This document shows positions 1 to 11,661 of a stretch of 64,000 nt of DNA, piece after piece. A model generated the notes under the pieces. That model saw nothing but the letters and a program-made list of their open reading frames with translations. It made no database searches and was not told the DNA's origin. The number at the start of each line of letters is the position of its first letter. The first letter of the stretch is position 1. The translations under genes and the position numbers were made by a program. The stretch comes from Polyodon spathula (taxonomy: Eukaryota > Chordata > Actinopteri > Acipenseriformes > Polyodontidae): contig NC_054536.1 of assembly GCF_017654505.1 (NCBI RefSeq), positions 96,639,844 to 96,703,843 on the forward strand, written 5' to 3'.

Positions 1-185
1 CTATTCAGCACTACTTTTATTTATTTATTTATTTTAACCGGAACTGCTCAGAATGCTGCTCATAGTGCTTTCATCACTGACACCCACTTCCTTAGAGACT
101 GTTGTAGCGTTTCAGGCATTCTAAATTGGGTGGAAAATATCTCTGTGGGATTTCCCCTCACTGAAAGCTGCAAATATGCAATAGG
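1..185 (+). repeat. Dispersed repeat, copy 1 (partner at 55352-55535)
   Basis: This segment matches 55352-55535 in the same orientation. Both copies carry an ATTTATTTAT tract, then GAACTGCTCAGAATGC, then CATCACTGACACCCACTTCC, and both go on through a stretch containing AAATATCTCTG and TGAAAG. The copies differ by scattered substitutions and short indels, so they are old. The window starts inside the copy, so its left boundary is unknown. On the minus strand there is a short coding-like run followed by AATAAA-like words, which would fit the 3' end of a transposon or retrogene, but I cannot name the family. Confidence 0.7.
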
Positions 186-340
186 AACTTTGAAAATGTG
201 CGAAATTCAAGCCCTTCTATCGTGCATGCACAGAATGGTTTGTGCTGGGAGTGAAGAGTCTAATTTAATCTCTGGCAGATTCAACAGCATCCCCTGTGGT
301 GGTGCTCAGAAACTTTGTTGCTTTTCAAATCTAACCGCGA

Positions 341-402
341 GCCGCGAGCGTGTCTGAATTCAGGGGGAGGGGCCGCGAGCGTGTCTGAATTCAGGGGGAG
401 GG
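341..402. repeat. Tandem duplication, 31 bp x 2
   Basis: Two perfect head-to-tail copies of a 31-bp GC-rich unit starting GCCGCGAGCGTGTCTGAATT. The perfect identity implies a recent slippage or duplication event. Confidence 0.9.
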
Positions 403-3400
403 GCAGTGAAGAATGTTTGTCGTCAGGGCAATTCAGAACACGAACCATACATGCCAACAGTCCTTATATGGCAGCGACAGTTCTGATTTCCTAGCAAATG
501 TCCAGCGTCCCGAGGCATAGGAAAAAAGTCCCGATATTTAACCATATAAAAAAAATAATTTATTCTGCACAGCAGAGTTAGTGAAAACCAAACACTGTGC
601 TCTTGGTGTGGCTGACATATCTGCTGAACACTAACTTATACAAAGGAAAGAACGCTTCATTATGTCTTTCTACTGTCATGATGGTCGTGTTGAGTTCGGG
701 GGGATACGTCTTTTTTTTGCGTATGATCCCCCCCCCCCCCAAGAAACGAGTGTCCCACTGAACAGTTTCCAAATGTTGCCAAGTATGCATGAACATCTGT
801 CCCATTTAGTGTTGTGTTATGCGCTCACAAGCTCTGCATGCATTATTAATTCAGAAAGTATTACCCTTGAAAAGAGATATAATTAAACATTAAAACACAC
901 TCTCACACACAGTACAGCCAGAGGAAATCAATTCCACACTGCCTAGTTGTATTATTGTACATCAATGGCATGCAACCTCTCATAACCATGAACTTATTCA
1001 TAATAACCAAACATTAATCACAGGAAGCATGCTATAGGACTTTATTTTTTCAAAGACAGTAAGGTTGACTGAGGGCAGACCTCTAACCACGACTCATCTC
1101 CCTGTCCCTGTGAAAACACCAGACCTCCAAAACCACCCTCACACACCACAGTGTTTAATGTCGATCGGCTAAACTGGGATCCCAGCTCGTCTAGCAGAGC
1201 TGGGACTGACACATGGCCCAGGATACATTTGCCCCAGACTGACAATGCAAAACTCACCTCTTATGAGGCTCCAATATAAAAACGAAAAGCATAAAGTTGA
1301 AAGTTAAGTGACATTAAACATACTGTCTTATTTCAGCAGCAGAGAGACAGGGTCTCTCACACGTACAACAGCTCTTGGGAGATAATCAGGCAAGTTTACA
1401 GCACATTTGTATTGAATGTGTGTTTGTGCTGGAGCATTTTAATTAAAATAGCATGCACCATTTCATTACCCCTACTACAGTAGGTTTTGTGCAATTTACT
1501 GTAAATATCTAAACATTAGTTACAAGCATGAGTTGCTTAAAGAGAATTAAATGCATTAAAAAAAAATAAAACTGTTGACATTTTCTGAAAGTACATACTA
1601 GAACTTGAGGGAGAATTATGAGCTTTAGAAAGAAAAAAAAAAAAAAACTGTTTAATGCCACCAGCTCCAGCCACTTTGACCTTTGTATCTGGCCCTGCAG
1701 CAGTGCAGTCAGCTAGCTTGACTTGCAATGTAAAAGGCTAACTTGAATTTAAAAGATTGAAAAATAAATAATAAATAGATAGATAGATAAATAAATAAAC
1801 AGAAAATAACAGTGCCTGTACTACCTCATAGACCCAGGGCCCATTCACATCAAGCTATTTAATGTCTGTCAAAAGATATACAGTAACTTTAGCACAGTTT
1901 CCCTTTTGACACAATAGTTACACAACTGAAACAGCACAGTAGATCTTACTTTGGTGAGTAATGATTTCAGAACTGTCAACTACTACCTACATTGCCAGTA
2001 CAGAACATAGCATATACCTCCCTTAAGTGTGTGCAAAAGGTTTGAATTTATAGCTAGCTTTTAGGAGCCAAGCAATAAAAGTGCAGAACAATTCCCTACA
2101 ATACCGACAGTATGCCATCAATAAATAATATATACACTTGAAAATAATAAACAAACAGCCAAACAGGTCGAACTCTGGTTCATACAGTAGCTAGGCTACA
2201 TAAAACCAAATACAACCTAAGTGATGCAGTAAGGGACTGTAGCCTATGCAGACATTCAATGACTCAATACCATGACTGCATGAAGCACTTTTTATTTCAA
2301 GGTTCTTTTTAGTGCAGTTTGCTTGTTAAATACTGAAATACACAAATACTGCATCAATGCTGTGATGTGTTAAGCTCACTGCTTGTGTAAGCTTGATGCT
2401 ATACAGAACCTGATCTATGGCAGACAGGTACTGTACCAGTCTTGTAACACCCAAAGCATACATGTTGCGTCAACATCGATGCTTGCTTTCTGGTAGAAAG
2501 GGTTTACTTGCTTCCTGAGAGAGACAGCAATGCTGCAATCCCCGTTTGAGAAATCAAACAAGCAACAGGACAACCAATACTGTACAGTAGCTCCTCCTTT
2601 CCTCAGTCTCCATAAAGCATTCTCTCTCACACACTTCTTCTCCTCTACAGAGATGAGCAGCAAGGCGACTGTAAAGTACAGCACTTCATGCCCAGGTTAC
2701 TGTTTGTCCACAGTGGAGTCAGACAGGAAACCACGGTTTAATTTCAGAGTGATTAGCAGAGACAATTTGTGTTAGTCGCTCACTTCAATAATTAGAGTAC
2801 ACTGTGAGCACAGTAATTGTGGTTTATGTAAATGAAGACTACAACAGCCCCCATTGTATAATCAATCATGTCAGGTACAGCTTTTCAAGCTGGGGCAAGC
2901 CTCTGGGAACACAGAATCTAAAGTCAGCTGACCTGCCATCGAAACTGAACCCTTCAGTCCACAGAGAGGGGAAGATTACAGCGTTACTGTACTGGACTAC
3001 AGAAACTTCAGTACACAGTATTGCTTTATTAAAATGAGACCAAAAAGTCTGTTTAACTTTAAGGGTTGCCTGGGAATATTTCTTCTGGACAAGTAAAAAA
3101 AAAAAAAAAAGGTTGTTCGTTACAGACTCAAGAGCCCCTGCCCGTGTGTGATCTAAACTCACTGTATTATACTTTACATGCACAAATATGCTGTCCTACA
3201 ATAAAGCAAACTGAACTAGGACTAACTCTCCCAGGTATACTGTGCCAATCAATACTGCAGCCCGTCCCTCTCGAAGACCCTCAGACCTGGTCAGCCAGCA
3301 CCGGCTCTGGAGCACGCAAGCTGCTTGTTAGTGGCAGGGAAATGCTCACTGGGGCAGAATTTGATCTCCAGTATCTTTCAGTCATCCCTAATCTGAACTT

Positions 3401-4110
3401 AATAACGTTTTGCAACTACCGGGGCACTACAAAAAAAGCTTTTCCTAGAAACACTTTGGAGACAAATTCAAGCAAATCAAATTCTAAAAATTTACTTTAA
3501 AAAGCAAAAACAAAATGCCTCTACATTTTATTTTACTCTTTTCTGAAAATAAACAAAATAACTCTGATCAAAATTCCTCAACATTCCTTGTCCTAGTTAT
3601 TAGCTGGCTCCCCTGGAAGCATGCTAATCAACGGTATTAAGTAGGTGTTTAATCACTTCAGGTCAAAAGGGAATTAAAAGCGTGTGTGTATATGTGTATA
3701 TATATATTTTTTTTTTTTTCAGATGTTCTGAGATGTGAGAGTCTCAATTAAGAAAACATATACAATAAACTCAAATAAAACAATGTATAATGCAAGATAG
3801 CAAGCTACAGTATACCAGGTATATTTTTATCCCCTCTGCAGTAAACAAGGATAGAATTTCTGTACAGCAGAATGAAAAGCAAAAACATAAATCAAACCTG
3901 ACCACGTACTGAAGCAGACCTCCGAATTCAAACAAGAATGCCACTCCACTGCAGTAACACATTACAGAACAGAAAACAATGTGCAAGGAGAGAACAGCAA
4001 GGGAAGTTCAGTAAACTGCAGATCTCTTGCTCTTCCCCCAGATTCCTTCAGTTACTGTGTATCTGACAGATTAGAAGGTGGATGCAAGTAAACACTAAGG
4101 CAGTAACGGA
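403..4110. other. Long stretch with no recognisable gene
   Basis: AT-rich DNA in which I recognise no gene or transposon. It holds a C13 run (728-740), an A15 run (1633-1647), an AAAT/ATAG microsatellite (about 1758-1800), an A16 run (3095-3110) and a TA/T-rich tract (about 3690-3719). Open frames here are short and non-descript. One weak splice-like segment on the minus strand (829-865: pyrimidine tract, AAG, 37 nt, then GTGAGC) could be an exon, but the support is poor. Confidence 0.6.
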
Positions 4111-4113
4111 AGG

Positions 4114-4340
4114 ATGTGGGTACCTCGAGCCCAGCACATGGGGAATGGGCTGCAGCCACTTCTCTCCATGCAGACGGCACCTGCTTCTCAATCCGGGGCC
4201 CGCTGGCCAGCCAGGTCCAAGCGCATAGAAGCCAGGCTGGTTCCCCTGAATGTTCTGTCCCGCCACCCTCACAGTCTCCAACGTGCACTCCAGCAGGAAG
4301 TGGGGCTGGAGGGGCGTGAGCGTGCGAGAGACAATGAGAC
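4114..4340. other. GC-rich block with open frames on both strands
   Basis: A compact GC-rich island inside AT-rich DNA. It is open in several frames on both strands. On the minus strand a pyrimidine-rich acceptor-like sequence ending CCCCTCCAG (about 4300-4310) precedes a frame reading PHFLLECTLETVRVAGQ and on toward 4120. That frame would be phase-compatible with the candidate exon at 16050-16076. No convincing donor follows (GTACCC is the nearest), and I do not recognise the peptide. It could be a coding exon, an old pseudogene, or merely GC-rich DNA. Confidence 0.25.
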
Positions 4341-4709
4341 AGAGGGTGTTGAATTGGGGGAGGCAGGTTACAGCAGTCGAAAGCTTCACTGCTTCCAAGT
4401 CATAAAGCTGGGAAGAGCCAGAGCACCAGGACCATTAACGTTTGCTTTTCCTTTATTTATAAAGAAAGGGCTCTTCTTTGACTCTACATATGTCCTTTCT
4501 GAAGAATCAGCAGTTTCTATTCCCTTGAAAACCAAAACAGCACAACGCCTGTGAGCAAGCTGTGACACAATAATAACAACAATAATAATAAAGCCCTTCA
4601 ATTACAGATTCCTCGCGGCTCAAGAGACGAACTTTGGTTTCCTTATTTTGTATCCAGAGCAAGCAGCTTCACAAAATGCGACCAAGCAAGCGGCATCATG
4701 ACTGTGAAT

Positions 4710-4710
<1 letters not shown>

Positions 4711-4769
<59 letters not shown>

Positions 4770-4806
4770 GTCTGTCTGTGTGCGTGCGTGAGAGAAAAGG
4801 AGAGAC

Positions 4807-4838
<32 letters not shown>

Positions 4839-4887
4839 AGTGTGAGAGAGAACACGACTGTGTGAGTGCGACAGTGAGAACGTGAGA

Positions 4888-4931
<44 letters not shown>

Positions 4932-5155
4932 CAGTGAGAACGAGAAAGACTGTGTGTGCGTGTGAGATCGTGAGAATGTGAGAGACTGTGTGTGTGTGTG
5001 TCAGATAGTGAGAACGAGAAAGACTGTGTGTGTGCGTGTGAGATCGTGAGAATGTGAGAGACTGTGTGTGTGTGTGTGTGTCAGATAGTGAGAACGAGAA
5101 AGACTCTGTGTGTGCGTGTGAGATAGTGAGAATGTGAGAGACTGTGTGTGTGTAT
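4711..5155. repeat. (GA)n microsatellite and composite TG/GA minisatellite
   Basis: A pure GA run at about 4711-4764 passes into alternating TG and GAGA blocks. From about 4927 the pattern becomes a higher-order repeat of roughly 74-80 bp: AGTGAGAACGAGAAAGAC recurs at 4933, 5007 and 5087, each time followed by a TG run, GTGAGA(T/A) and GAGAATGTGAGAGAC. The Ser/Leu and His/Thr frames on the minus strand are artefacts of dinucleotide repeats. Confidence 0.95.
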
Positions 5156-5548
5156 TCCACTGCTCTATTCAGGAATCAGGGAAAAGGGAGGGGGAGGAAA
5201 AATAAAAAGGGAGGGGGGGGTGTCTATTAGCGAGGCAGTCTTATTAATATGCTAATCTCGCCCTCACTTGGCATACTTCTGTTTACAAAACTGGCAGACT
5301 GGGGCTGCAAAGTAAGGCTAACAGGGTTATGTCTACAGCTCTGATCCTTTACCAAACATCTCCTAGCTGCTCAACCCCACCCCCTCCCTCCCTCCATCTT
5401 GATTAGCAAAGGTCTGCTGTCCAAAGGTCAGGTTAAGAGAAAGGAGAGAAAAAAAGCAAAACAAAAATAAGTGTTTGTGCTATTGTTTGAGTATGCAACA
5501 GCACATTTCCTCCAATAGCCACTGTCAATATAACAGATAAAAAATAAT

Positions 5549-5911
5549 TGTGTCAGTCATGGCAACCCCCCCGCCACTCAGGGAAACGGAGGCTGAAACA
5601 TGCATCCTCCGAAACGTATTCCTACAAGCCATCATTTTTCGCACTGCGGATCCACAGCGAAACCATCAGACTTATACCTGGAGGACAACACAGATCTGAA
5701 TGGCTCCACCGCAGACCCGCAGGCACCCTGTCAGCCACAGGGGTCGCTGGTGCGCGATGAACCATGGATTGCCCTGCCAACCTAAGGGCGGCACTTGGCT
5801 GCCGCCCGGGAACCCCTGGTCACGGTCGGCAATGACATAGCCTGCGATCTATAGGGCGCATCCTGCACTCCACATGGAGCGCTTTTACTGGATGCACCAC
5901 TCAGGAGCCCC
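5549..5911 (-). mobile_element. tRNA-related SINE-like element, decayed
   Basis: Read on the minus strand, the element begins with GGGGCTCCTGAGTGGTGCAT, which resembles a tRNA-derived head with an A-box-like GAGTGG. It then runs through GGAGTGCAGGATGCGCCCTA and a region ending near a C-rich tail. I recognise this arrangement as a common fish SINE-like family. In this copy the expected B-box (GGTTCGA-type) stretch is missing between GATCGC and AGGCTATG, so internal promoter function is probably lost. Classification rests on family recognition and not on an intact promoter. Confidence 0.5.
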
Positions 5912-5975
5912 AAATCTATTAATCTCTTTGAGGAAATTCCATTTCCAACCCCTTTTTAAAATACATTCCCAATTC

Positions 5976-6013
5976 AAATTCCAATTTCTTTGAAGGACTT
6001 TGAATTGGAATTT
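5976..6013. repeat. Inverted repeat, 11-bp arms
   Basis: AAATTCCAATT (5976-5986) is the exact reverse complement of AATTGGAATTT (6003-6013), with a 16-bp spacer. It lies between the SINE and the Tc1 pseudogene in a tract dominated by AATTCC words and may be the end of another non-autonomous element. Confidence 0.6.
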
Positions 6014-6059
6014 ACAGTTTAGAGACATAAGAATTCCATCATTGTACCACCCAGATGCC

Positions 6060-6903
6060 TAGATCAGGCCGTCCCTCCAAACTGAGCAGCCAGGCAAGGA
6101 GGAAACTAGTGAGGGATGCCACTGCAAGGCCAACAACAACTTGAACAGAGCTACAGAGTTCAATGGCTGAGATGGTTGAAAATGTGCATCAGTCAACAAT
6201 ATCCAGAACACTTCACAAAAGTAGCCTGTATGGCAGGGTGGCAAGAAGGAAGCCATTTCAATAAAAATCAGCCATCTCAAAGCCCAAATGGAGTTTGCAA
6301 CAAAGCACCTGAGGGATCCTGCAACATTGTGGCAAAACGTGTTGTGGTCAGACGAGACCAAATTGGAAATTTTTTGTGTTACGTTTGGCGCAGACCCAAC
6401 ACAGCACTTCTCCCAGTCAACACCATCCCTACAGTCAAGCATGGTGGTGGCAGCATCATGCTATGGGGATGCTTCTCCTCAGCAGGGACTGGAAACCTTG
6501 TTAGGATTGAAGGAAAAACAGTTGGAGCAAAGTACAGGCAAATACTACAGGAAAACCTGTTTCAGTCTGCTAAAGACTTGAAACGGGAGAAAATTCACCT
6601 TTCAGCAGGACAATGATCCAAAGCACAAGGCCAAAGCTACACTGGAGTGGCTTAAGAATAAGAAAGTGAATGTCCTTTAGTGGCCCAGTCAAAGTCATGA
6701 CTTGAATCCTATTGAGAATCTGTAGAAAGACTTGAAAACTGCTGTCCATAAGCGATCCCCAAGCAACTTGAGAGAGATTGAGCAAATCTGCCAAGAAGAA
6801 TGGGCACAAATTGCACCAAGCCGGTGTGCAAAGTTGGTAGAGACTTACCCAATAAGACTTGCGGCTGTAATTGCTGCCAAAGGTGCTTCCACCAAATATT
6901 GAG
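6060..6903 (+). pseudogene. Tc1/mariner transposase pseudogene, copy 1
   Basis: Conceptual translation in shifting frames gives the order expected for a Tc1-family DDE transposase. A helix-turn-helix region comes first (HQSTISRTLHKS-like, about 6190-6225), then LWSDET with the first catalytic Asp (6341-6355), then the [17 protein letters not shown] block (about 6440-6490). DNDPKH with the second Asp follows (about 6608), and NPIENL with the catalytic Glu (about 6705). Frameshifts separate these blocks, and there are in-frame stops at about 6678 and 6721, so the gene is dead. No terminal inverted repeat is visible on the left; the right side runs straight into the 43-bp tandem repeat at 6909. 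Family known: cut-and-paste transposase. Inferred: old fossil. Confidence 0.93.
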
Positions 6904-6908
6904 TTGAC

Positions 6909-7034
6909 GGGGTGCACTGATAAGATCGTCATGACCGATACCGATAGATTAGGGGTGCACTGATAAGATCGTCATGACTGATACCGATAGATTAGGGGTG
7001 CACTGATAAGATCGTCATGACCGATACCGATAGC
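6909..7034. repeat. 43-bp tandem repeat with GGTGCACTGATAAGATCG core, about 3 copies
   Basis: Copies begin at 6909, 6952 and 6995, each GGGGTGCACTGATAAGATCG followed by GTCATGAC(C/T)GATACCGATAG. The third passes into CCGATGGTTATC. GGTGCACCGATA-type termini with repeated CGATA words are typical of some hAT-like elements, so this may be an amplified transposon end. A related, same-orientation sequence lies at about 8495. Confidence 0.8.
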
Positions 7035-7990
7035 CGATGGTTATCTACCCATATCAGCCGATGCTGTTAATAACACACAGTGCAGGTAAACTAATAGAAC
7101 AAGACATAGAGCCTGTATTTAAATTGTTTTATAATTATACATATTAAACAATTAACACATATCATTTACTTGCTGTATATGACAAGAACGAACAGGTATT
7201 GTTTACTTGCTGACCTTCAGAAAATGAATACGAAGAATAACGTATTATATTGTGCTTGTCAGCAAATTATATATTTGTTTTACCTCACGTCACACAAAAA
7301 TAACACTTTGCATTTGTACTAGTAAAAACAATGTTTTTAACAATGTGACATTTTTATAGCCACTTGCCATCAAACATTACGTATTATAACTTCAACCTAT
7401 ACTGTACAACAGAAAAAAAAAAATTGCCTACTCAATGTCATCTACAACAACATTCGTTATATTCTTATTTTAAGCATACACTGCTTAAAAATGCAGCCCA
7501 ACTTAAACCGTTCACTTAATCAAAAACAAAAAGATGTCATGAAAATATCCAGTTACAAAATTCAGTCAAAGTTGAATTTGTTACTAAACAAGACAGCACC
7601 GTAATCAATTCGAGCTTTAAAATGCCGCTTAATACATCCACAACCAATGCAGATTAAGATATACAAAAAATTACAAGAGGTAATTCCCACTTAACGTTTA
7701 GAGAGCCCACAACTCCTTGGAAGTTCAGGAGATTGTTGTCATTGCTGCTGTAGTCTTGTAGTCTTTTTATTTACTGTTCTGTTCATTCAGTAAATGCTGA
7801 GCGAAACCAAATCGCTCAGCTCCACCCAACTCCACCTCTCTGTTGTTTACTTCCTGTTTCTGGTCTGACGGCACCCACTACAGCCATCTTTGTGACACCC
7901 CCCTAATTAACTCAACCCAATTAAAGGGATAGTTAGGGTCAGCTGTTTGAATACTTTGGTTAACAATCAGGCCTGATTTGGGCCAGCCCT
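7035..7990. other. AT-rich interior, probably non-autonomous transposon body
   Basis: No coding frame is supported. The segment follows the CGATA-rich repeat and may be the interior of the same hAT-like element. The one clear structure is a hairpin at 7796-7820: GCTGAGCGA, a 7-nt loop, then TCGCTCAGC, a perfect 9-bp stem. Confidence 0.4.
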
Positions 7991-8019
7991 GCCTAAATTA
8001 AATTTGGCCCTTACTATCA

Positions 8020-8395
8020 GAGTGAAGTTGTCAGCACACAGGTTCTACAGGCACATCATGCCACAATCAAAAGGAATTCCTGAACACCTCCGGAAAAAAG
8101 TTGTTGATGCCTATCAGTCTGGAAAGGGTTAAAAAGACATTTTGAAGGCTCTGGGGCTCCACAAACCACAGTCAGAGCCATATTGTCCAGGGCGCTGTGA
8201 GAGACTGATCAATAACTATAGGAAGCGTTTGGTTGCAGATATTGTTGCTAAAAGGTGGAGTAACCAGTTATTGAGTCTAAGGGGGAGATTATTTTTTTCA
8301 CACGGGGGCATTGGGTGTTGCAGAACTTTCTTTAAAAGTAAATAAGTATCAATTTTGTGTTATTTGTTCAGTCAGGGTCCCTTTTATCTAATATT
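8020..8395 (+). pseudogene. Internally deleted Tc1-like transposon remnant
   Basis: An ATG at 8058 starts MPQSKGIPEHLRKKVVDAYQ and SGKG, then a stop. This is the N-terminal helix-turn-helix region of a Tc1-type transposase. ALGLHKPQ follows. The sequence then jumps to a C-terminal block reading NNYRKRLVADIVAK and a 3' region with TTTTTTTCACACGGGGGCAT. The whole catalytic core is missing, so this is a deletion derivative that could only have moved with help from another element. It is a different subfamily from the copy at 6060. No intact terminal repeats are visible. Confidence 0.8.
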
Positions 8396-8414
8396 AGATT
8401 TCTCGTGGCACTAA

Positions 8415-8416
<2 letters not shown>

Positions 8417-8466
<50 letters not shown>
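8417..8466. repeat. (AT)n(AC)n microsatellite
   Basis: An uninterrupted AT dinucleotide run passes into an AC run. Confidence 0.95.
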
Positions 8467-8467
<1 letters not shown>

Positions 8468-8489
8468 TAAAATTACTGTACATATCTAT

Positions 8490-8588
8490 CTTACGGGTGC
8501 ACCGATAATCGGTAGCCTATTAGCATGGCACCGATAAGGGAAAAAAAAAACACAATCGGCTATCAGCAGTTTTTGTTATTTTATCCGA
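8490..8588. mobile_element. CGATA-rich hAT-like terminal fragment
   Basis: GGGTGCACCGATAATCGG at about 8495 resembles the 43-bp unit at 6909-7034, followed by an A10 run and TATCCGATAA. It sits exactly at the 3' truncation point of the DIRS remnant, so it probably inserted there or recombined with it. Confidence 0.45.
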
Positions 8589-9777
8589 TAATGTAATGGA
8601 CACCCTGAAAGGTCTACTTTTTCCCCAGGACACCAGAAAGGGAACATTGTAATGTCGGACCTCATCTGACATAGGAAGCCCACAGATTGATTTTGCCATC
8701 CGGGTAAAATGCTGGCTATTGCAGCTATGTGAACTTTGATAGAAGATAGTGACAGACCTTTGTGGAAGAAGTGACAAAGTTTAAATAAATAAATAAATAC
8801 AAAGTAGCTCAATAAATGTGTGTGATCCAGTAATTTGCGTTACACCAAAGAACAAACTCTCTCCCTTCCCTGAGTAGGTTAAACGAGGAGAAGGCTTTTT
8901 GATGCAAGTAAGATGTTGACTACTTGTTCCGATAATCCTTGACTTATTAATTGTTGCCGTTCAATCTCCAGTCAGTTAGTTGGAACCATGAAGGGTTGTT
9001 GTGCAACATTCTCCTCTTGTTCTGAGACAGTAGATTGTGCCTTACTGGTAGATGCAAAGGTTCCGCTTCTACTAGTTCCAGAATCTCCGAGAACCAACAC
9101 CTCTTGGTCCAATAAGGGGCTACTAGAATGATAATGGCAGGTTTCTGCCATAAAGCCTCAACGGGCCTTCAGACTACCTCATGAAAGGGGAACCCTTCTA
9201 AGGCTTTATTATCCTTGGCATTGATGATGCTCAAGAAATCATCCTTAGAAGTCTGGGTAATTACATTAAGAGAGGATGACATCCTTAATACTGCTTCTGC
9301 ATTAGTATAAACTGCTGCAGTACCTTCACCAACCACTGGAACGTCATCAGGGGCGGAGCCCATGACGTCATTGTCTTCAAAAATCTGTTTCTGGAAGACA
9401 GAAACTCTCTTGTACTGTAGTAACAGAAGCCTCCACCGGGGCCCGCTGTGGATTCATAGCCTGTCTAAACGTTTCAAATTCCTGCATCCATTGAAAAAAT
9501 ATATCCTTGGTGACAGAGGGCTTCACTCCCTGTGCAGGAGACGGCTGCATGGTCACTGTGGAAGTTTCAGCAACGGTTGCCAGTGTTTGGTCGGTGCCTC
9601 TTTCTCTCTACTGCCGTGAGAATGAGAGGATTTGCTGGACCTTTTCCTCTGAGGGATACATGCTAGTGTCCTGGGGTCTAGAACTGCTCTGTCTCTTAGA
9701 TGAACCACAGGACTTATCAGAATGAAGTACAGGAGGTGAAGGAGCCCCACCACCTTGTGTCAGTACAGCAGACACGT

Positions 9778-9808
<31 letters not shown>

Positions 9809-9871
9809 ACACAAATCTCTACTACAAGATGGCGAGAGGGGTGACCCACACTGGGAACAGACAGAGGCCAT
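8589..9871 (-). pseudogene. DIRS-type (tyrosine-recombinase) retrotransposon remnant
   Basis: Read on the minus strand, the first open frame (9871 to 9553) carries a Cys-rich start, SVCSQCGSPLSPSCSRDLC, and a Ser-rich stretch, and looks like a gag-like ORF1. A second piece of it continues to 9169. Next, with the main reverse-transcriptase region deleted, comes the end of the RT/RNase H protein: VAPYWTKRCWFSEILELV and LHLPVRHNLLSQ (about 9140-9030). After a frameshift the start of a tyrosine recombinase follows: GLSEQVVNILLASKS (about 8950-8900), REGRELVLWCN-like, then FFHKGLSLSSIKVHIAAI (about 8790-8720). This order is characteristic of DIRS elements, which use a recombinase instead of an integrase. 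A (CA)n run at about 9784-9808 interrupts ORF1. The remnant is dead, with stops, frameshifts and a large internal deletion. Confidence 0.75.
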
Positions 9872-11100
9872 GTGTGCATATAAATCCGGAGAAAAAAAGT
9901 AAATAACTAGCTAAACCAGAGTGTATCTTTTTAAAAAAAAAAACTTTTGGACAACAAAATAAAAGGATTTAATGAAAATAGTGCGAAAGCAAAATTATAC
10001 AATGAGTCCATACCCAGGTTATGCAGGAGAACATTGCACAATGTTACTAAACAGGGCAGGTTTTTAATGAGGAGGTATAACAAGGATCTCTTGGGAAGAG
10101 ATTGTTTTTTTCTCCTGACCCAAGCAACATGGAGACAGAGTTCACTCGGGGTGTGGAGTTCATCTGACTAGGTAAGAAATATAAATTAATTATATATAAA
10201 CATCTCTTTTTTGACAATAGGTAAAAATGACATTGCATATTCAGTCCTATAAAATACTTAGTGCACACAGGCACTAATACAAGTGTCTCTGCTGGTTTTA
10301 TGTGACTGCTGTTGATATTGCTATCGTGGATACCTCACAAAAAGGTACACTGAGTGACTAAGTAATTTATTACATTATCACAGGCAGGGCAGAGTTATTA
10401 CATTACCAGTTAAATTATTACACTGTCGGGCAGAAATTACATTATCAGTTAAGTTATTACATTATTGGGCGATTATTACATTATAGGGTTCCATGGCCAA
10501 GAGTTGCGTCGCACAGTGAAGAACTTATCTGAAGCAGCAGAAAGGAGCAGCAACTGGCTGTGGTTGAGACGTAAAGATTCTGGATGGGGATCTCAAGCAC
10601 AATAGAAAGAAAGCAACGCTGATGTACGGGTAAGTAAGCTGGTAAGTTGAGTGTGCGACAGAGGAGGGTGAAGCTGAGAGGCCAGAATCACCGTCGAGTC
10701 CTCGTGGGCTAGTTGAGGACAGAATGTGCCCACCTGAAGACCCCAGAGATGTACCCTATGTAGCTCAATCCAGACAGCTGTCATGCTGATGCACTGAGGA
10801 GACCGCACTGTGGTTGATCCCCGGAGCCAGCATCGCAGCCGTTGTGTGTGCTGATGCGCTGGGCAGGCAAAATAAGCTGATCCCTGGAGCCAGCATTACA
10901 CTTCAGCCATCAACACCAGGCAGAAGGATATCTACATCATCAGATGGAAAGAAACGCAAATGGATGGAGATGCAGATGGATCACATTAGTTTACTGTAAA
11001 GCTTGGTTGGTGATTATTACATTAATGGTTGTTACAGTCATAGTTCTGATGAATTCTTCAATCAGATAAATGCAGATCTACAAGAATCCCTGTAGCAGGA
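9872..11100. other. No gene recognised; locally repetitive
   Basis: Between about 10366 and 10490 the words TTATTACATTA and GGGC alternate in three degenerate copies. GATCCC(C/T)GGAGCCAGCAT occurs at 10816 and again at 10879, a local duplication with a 63-bp offset. The 10500-11050 segment reads like a dispersed repeat and not a gene, but I cannot classify it. Confidence 0.45.
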
Positions 11101-11103
11101 ATG

Positions 11104-11190
11104 TTGAATCCCGGATCCGGCCAGCTGCTTGCAGTTGTTTAAAACGTATTTAGTTTAACACTGAAGAAACTGACCATATACGGGATTCAA
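11104..11190. repeat. Inverted repeat, perfect 10-bp arms
   Basis: TTGAATCCCG (11104-11113) and CGGGATTCAA (11181-11190) are exact reverse complements around a 67-bp spacer. The arms could be the termini of a tiny MITE. Confidence 0.6.
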
Positions 11191-11661
11191 TATTCAGACT
11201 GCAGGGATTGAGGATAACAAATTTAAAAAAAAGCACATTAAGAGCTTACATCCCTATAAAATACATTAATAGTTTTATTAAAACATCATAAATAAAAACA
11301 CAGCAAAGACAAGCATTTAAAAAAAATACATTTTTTAATTTAAGAACATGATTACAAAATTGAAGTGATCAAAAGCATTAAACGGCCCCGATCGTTAAGA
11401 GAATTTTCATTATCCCCTCTCAGAGACGCCGCCAGCCTGCAGTTTTACCGTCAGTCATTTCATCCTGTTCTGACAGATCTTATTGGCTGAAGCAGCGCTA
11501 GCATGCTCTCATTCTTTTAAAACGACTGTCAGTCATCAAGACTGACTATGCACTTCCATTTGCCAGCTACAGCGCCTGTGCTTACTTTGAAATGAGTGGG
11601 TTAAGGTGTAGGTAAGCTTTTGATAGGTATATACAGTGACAGTTACTAGTTTCATTTGAAA

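Noticed and set aside
4643..5160. Ser/Leu/His/Thr-rich frames on the minus strand
   Set aside because: Pure translation of GA and TG dinucleotide repeats.
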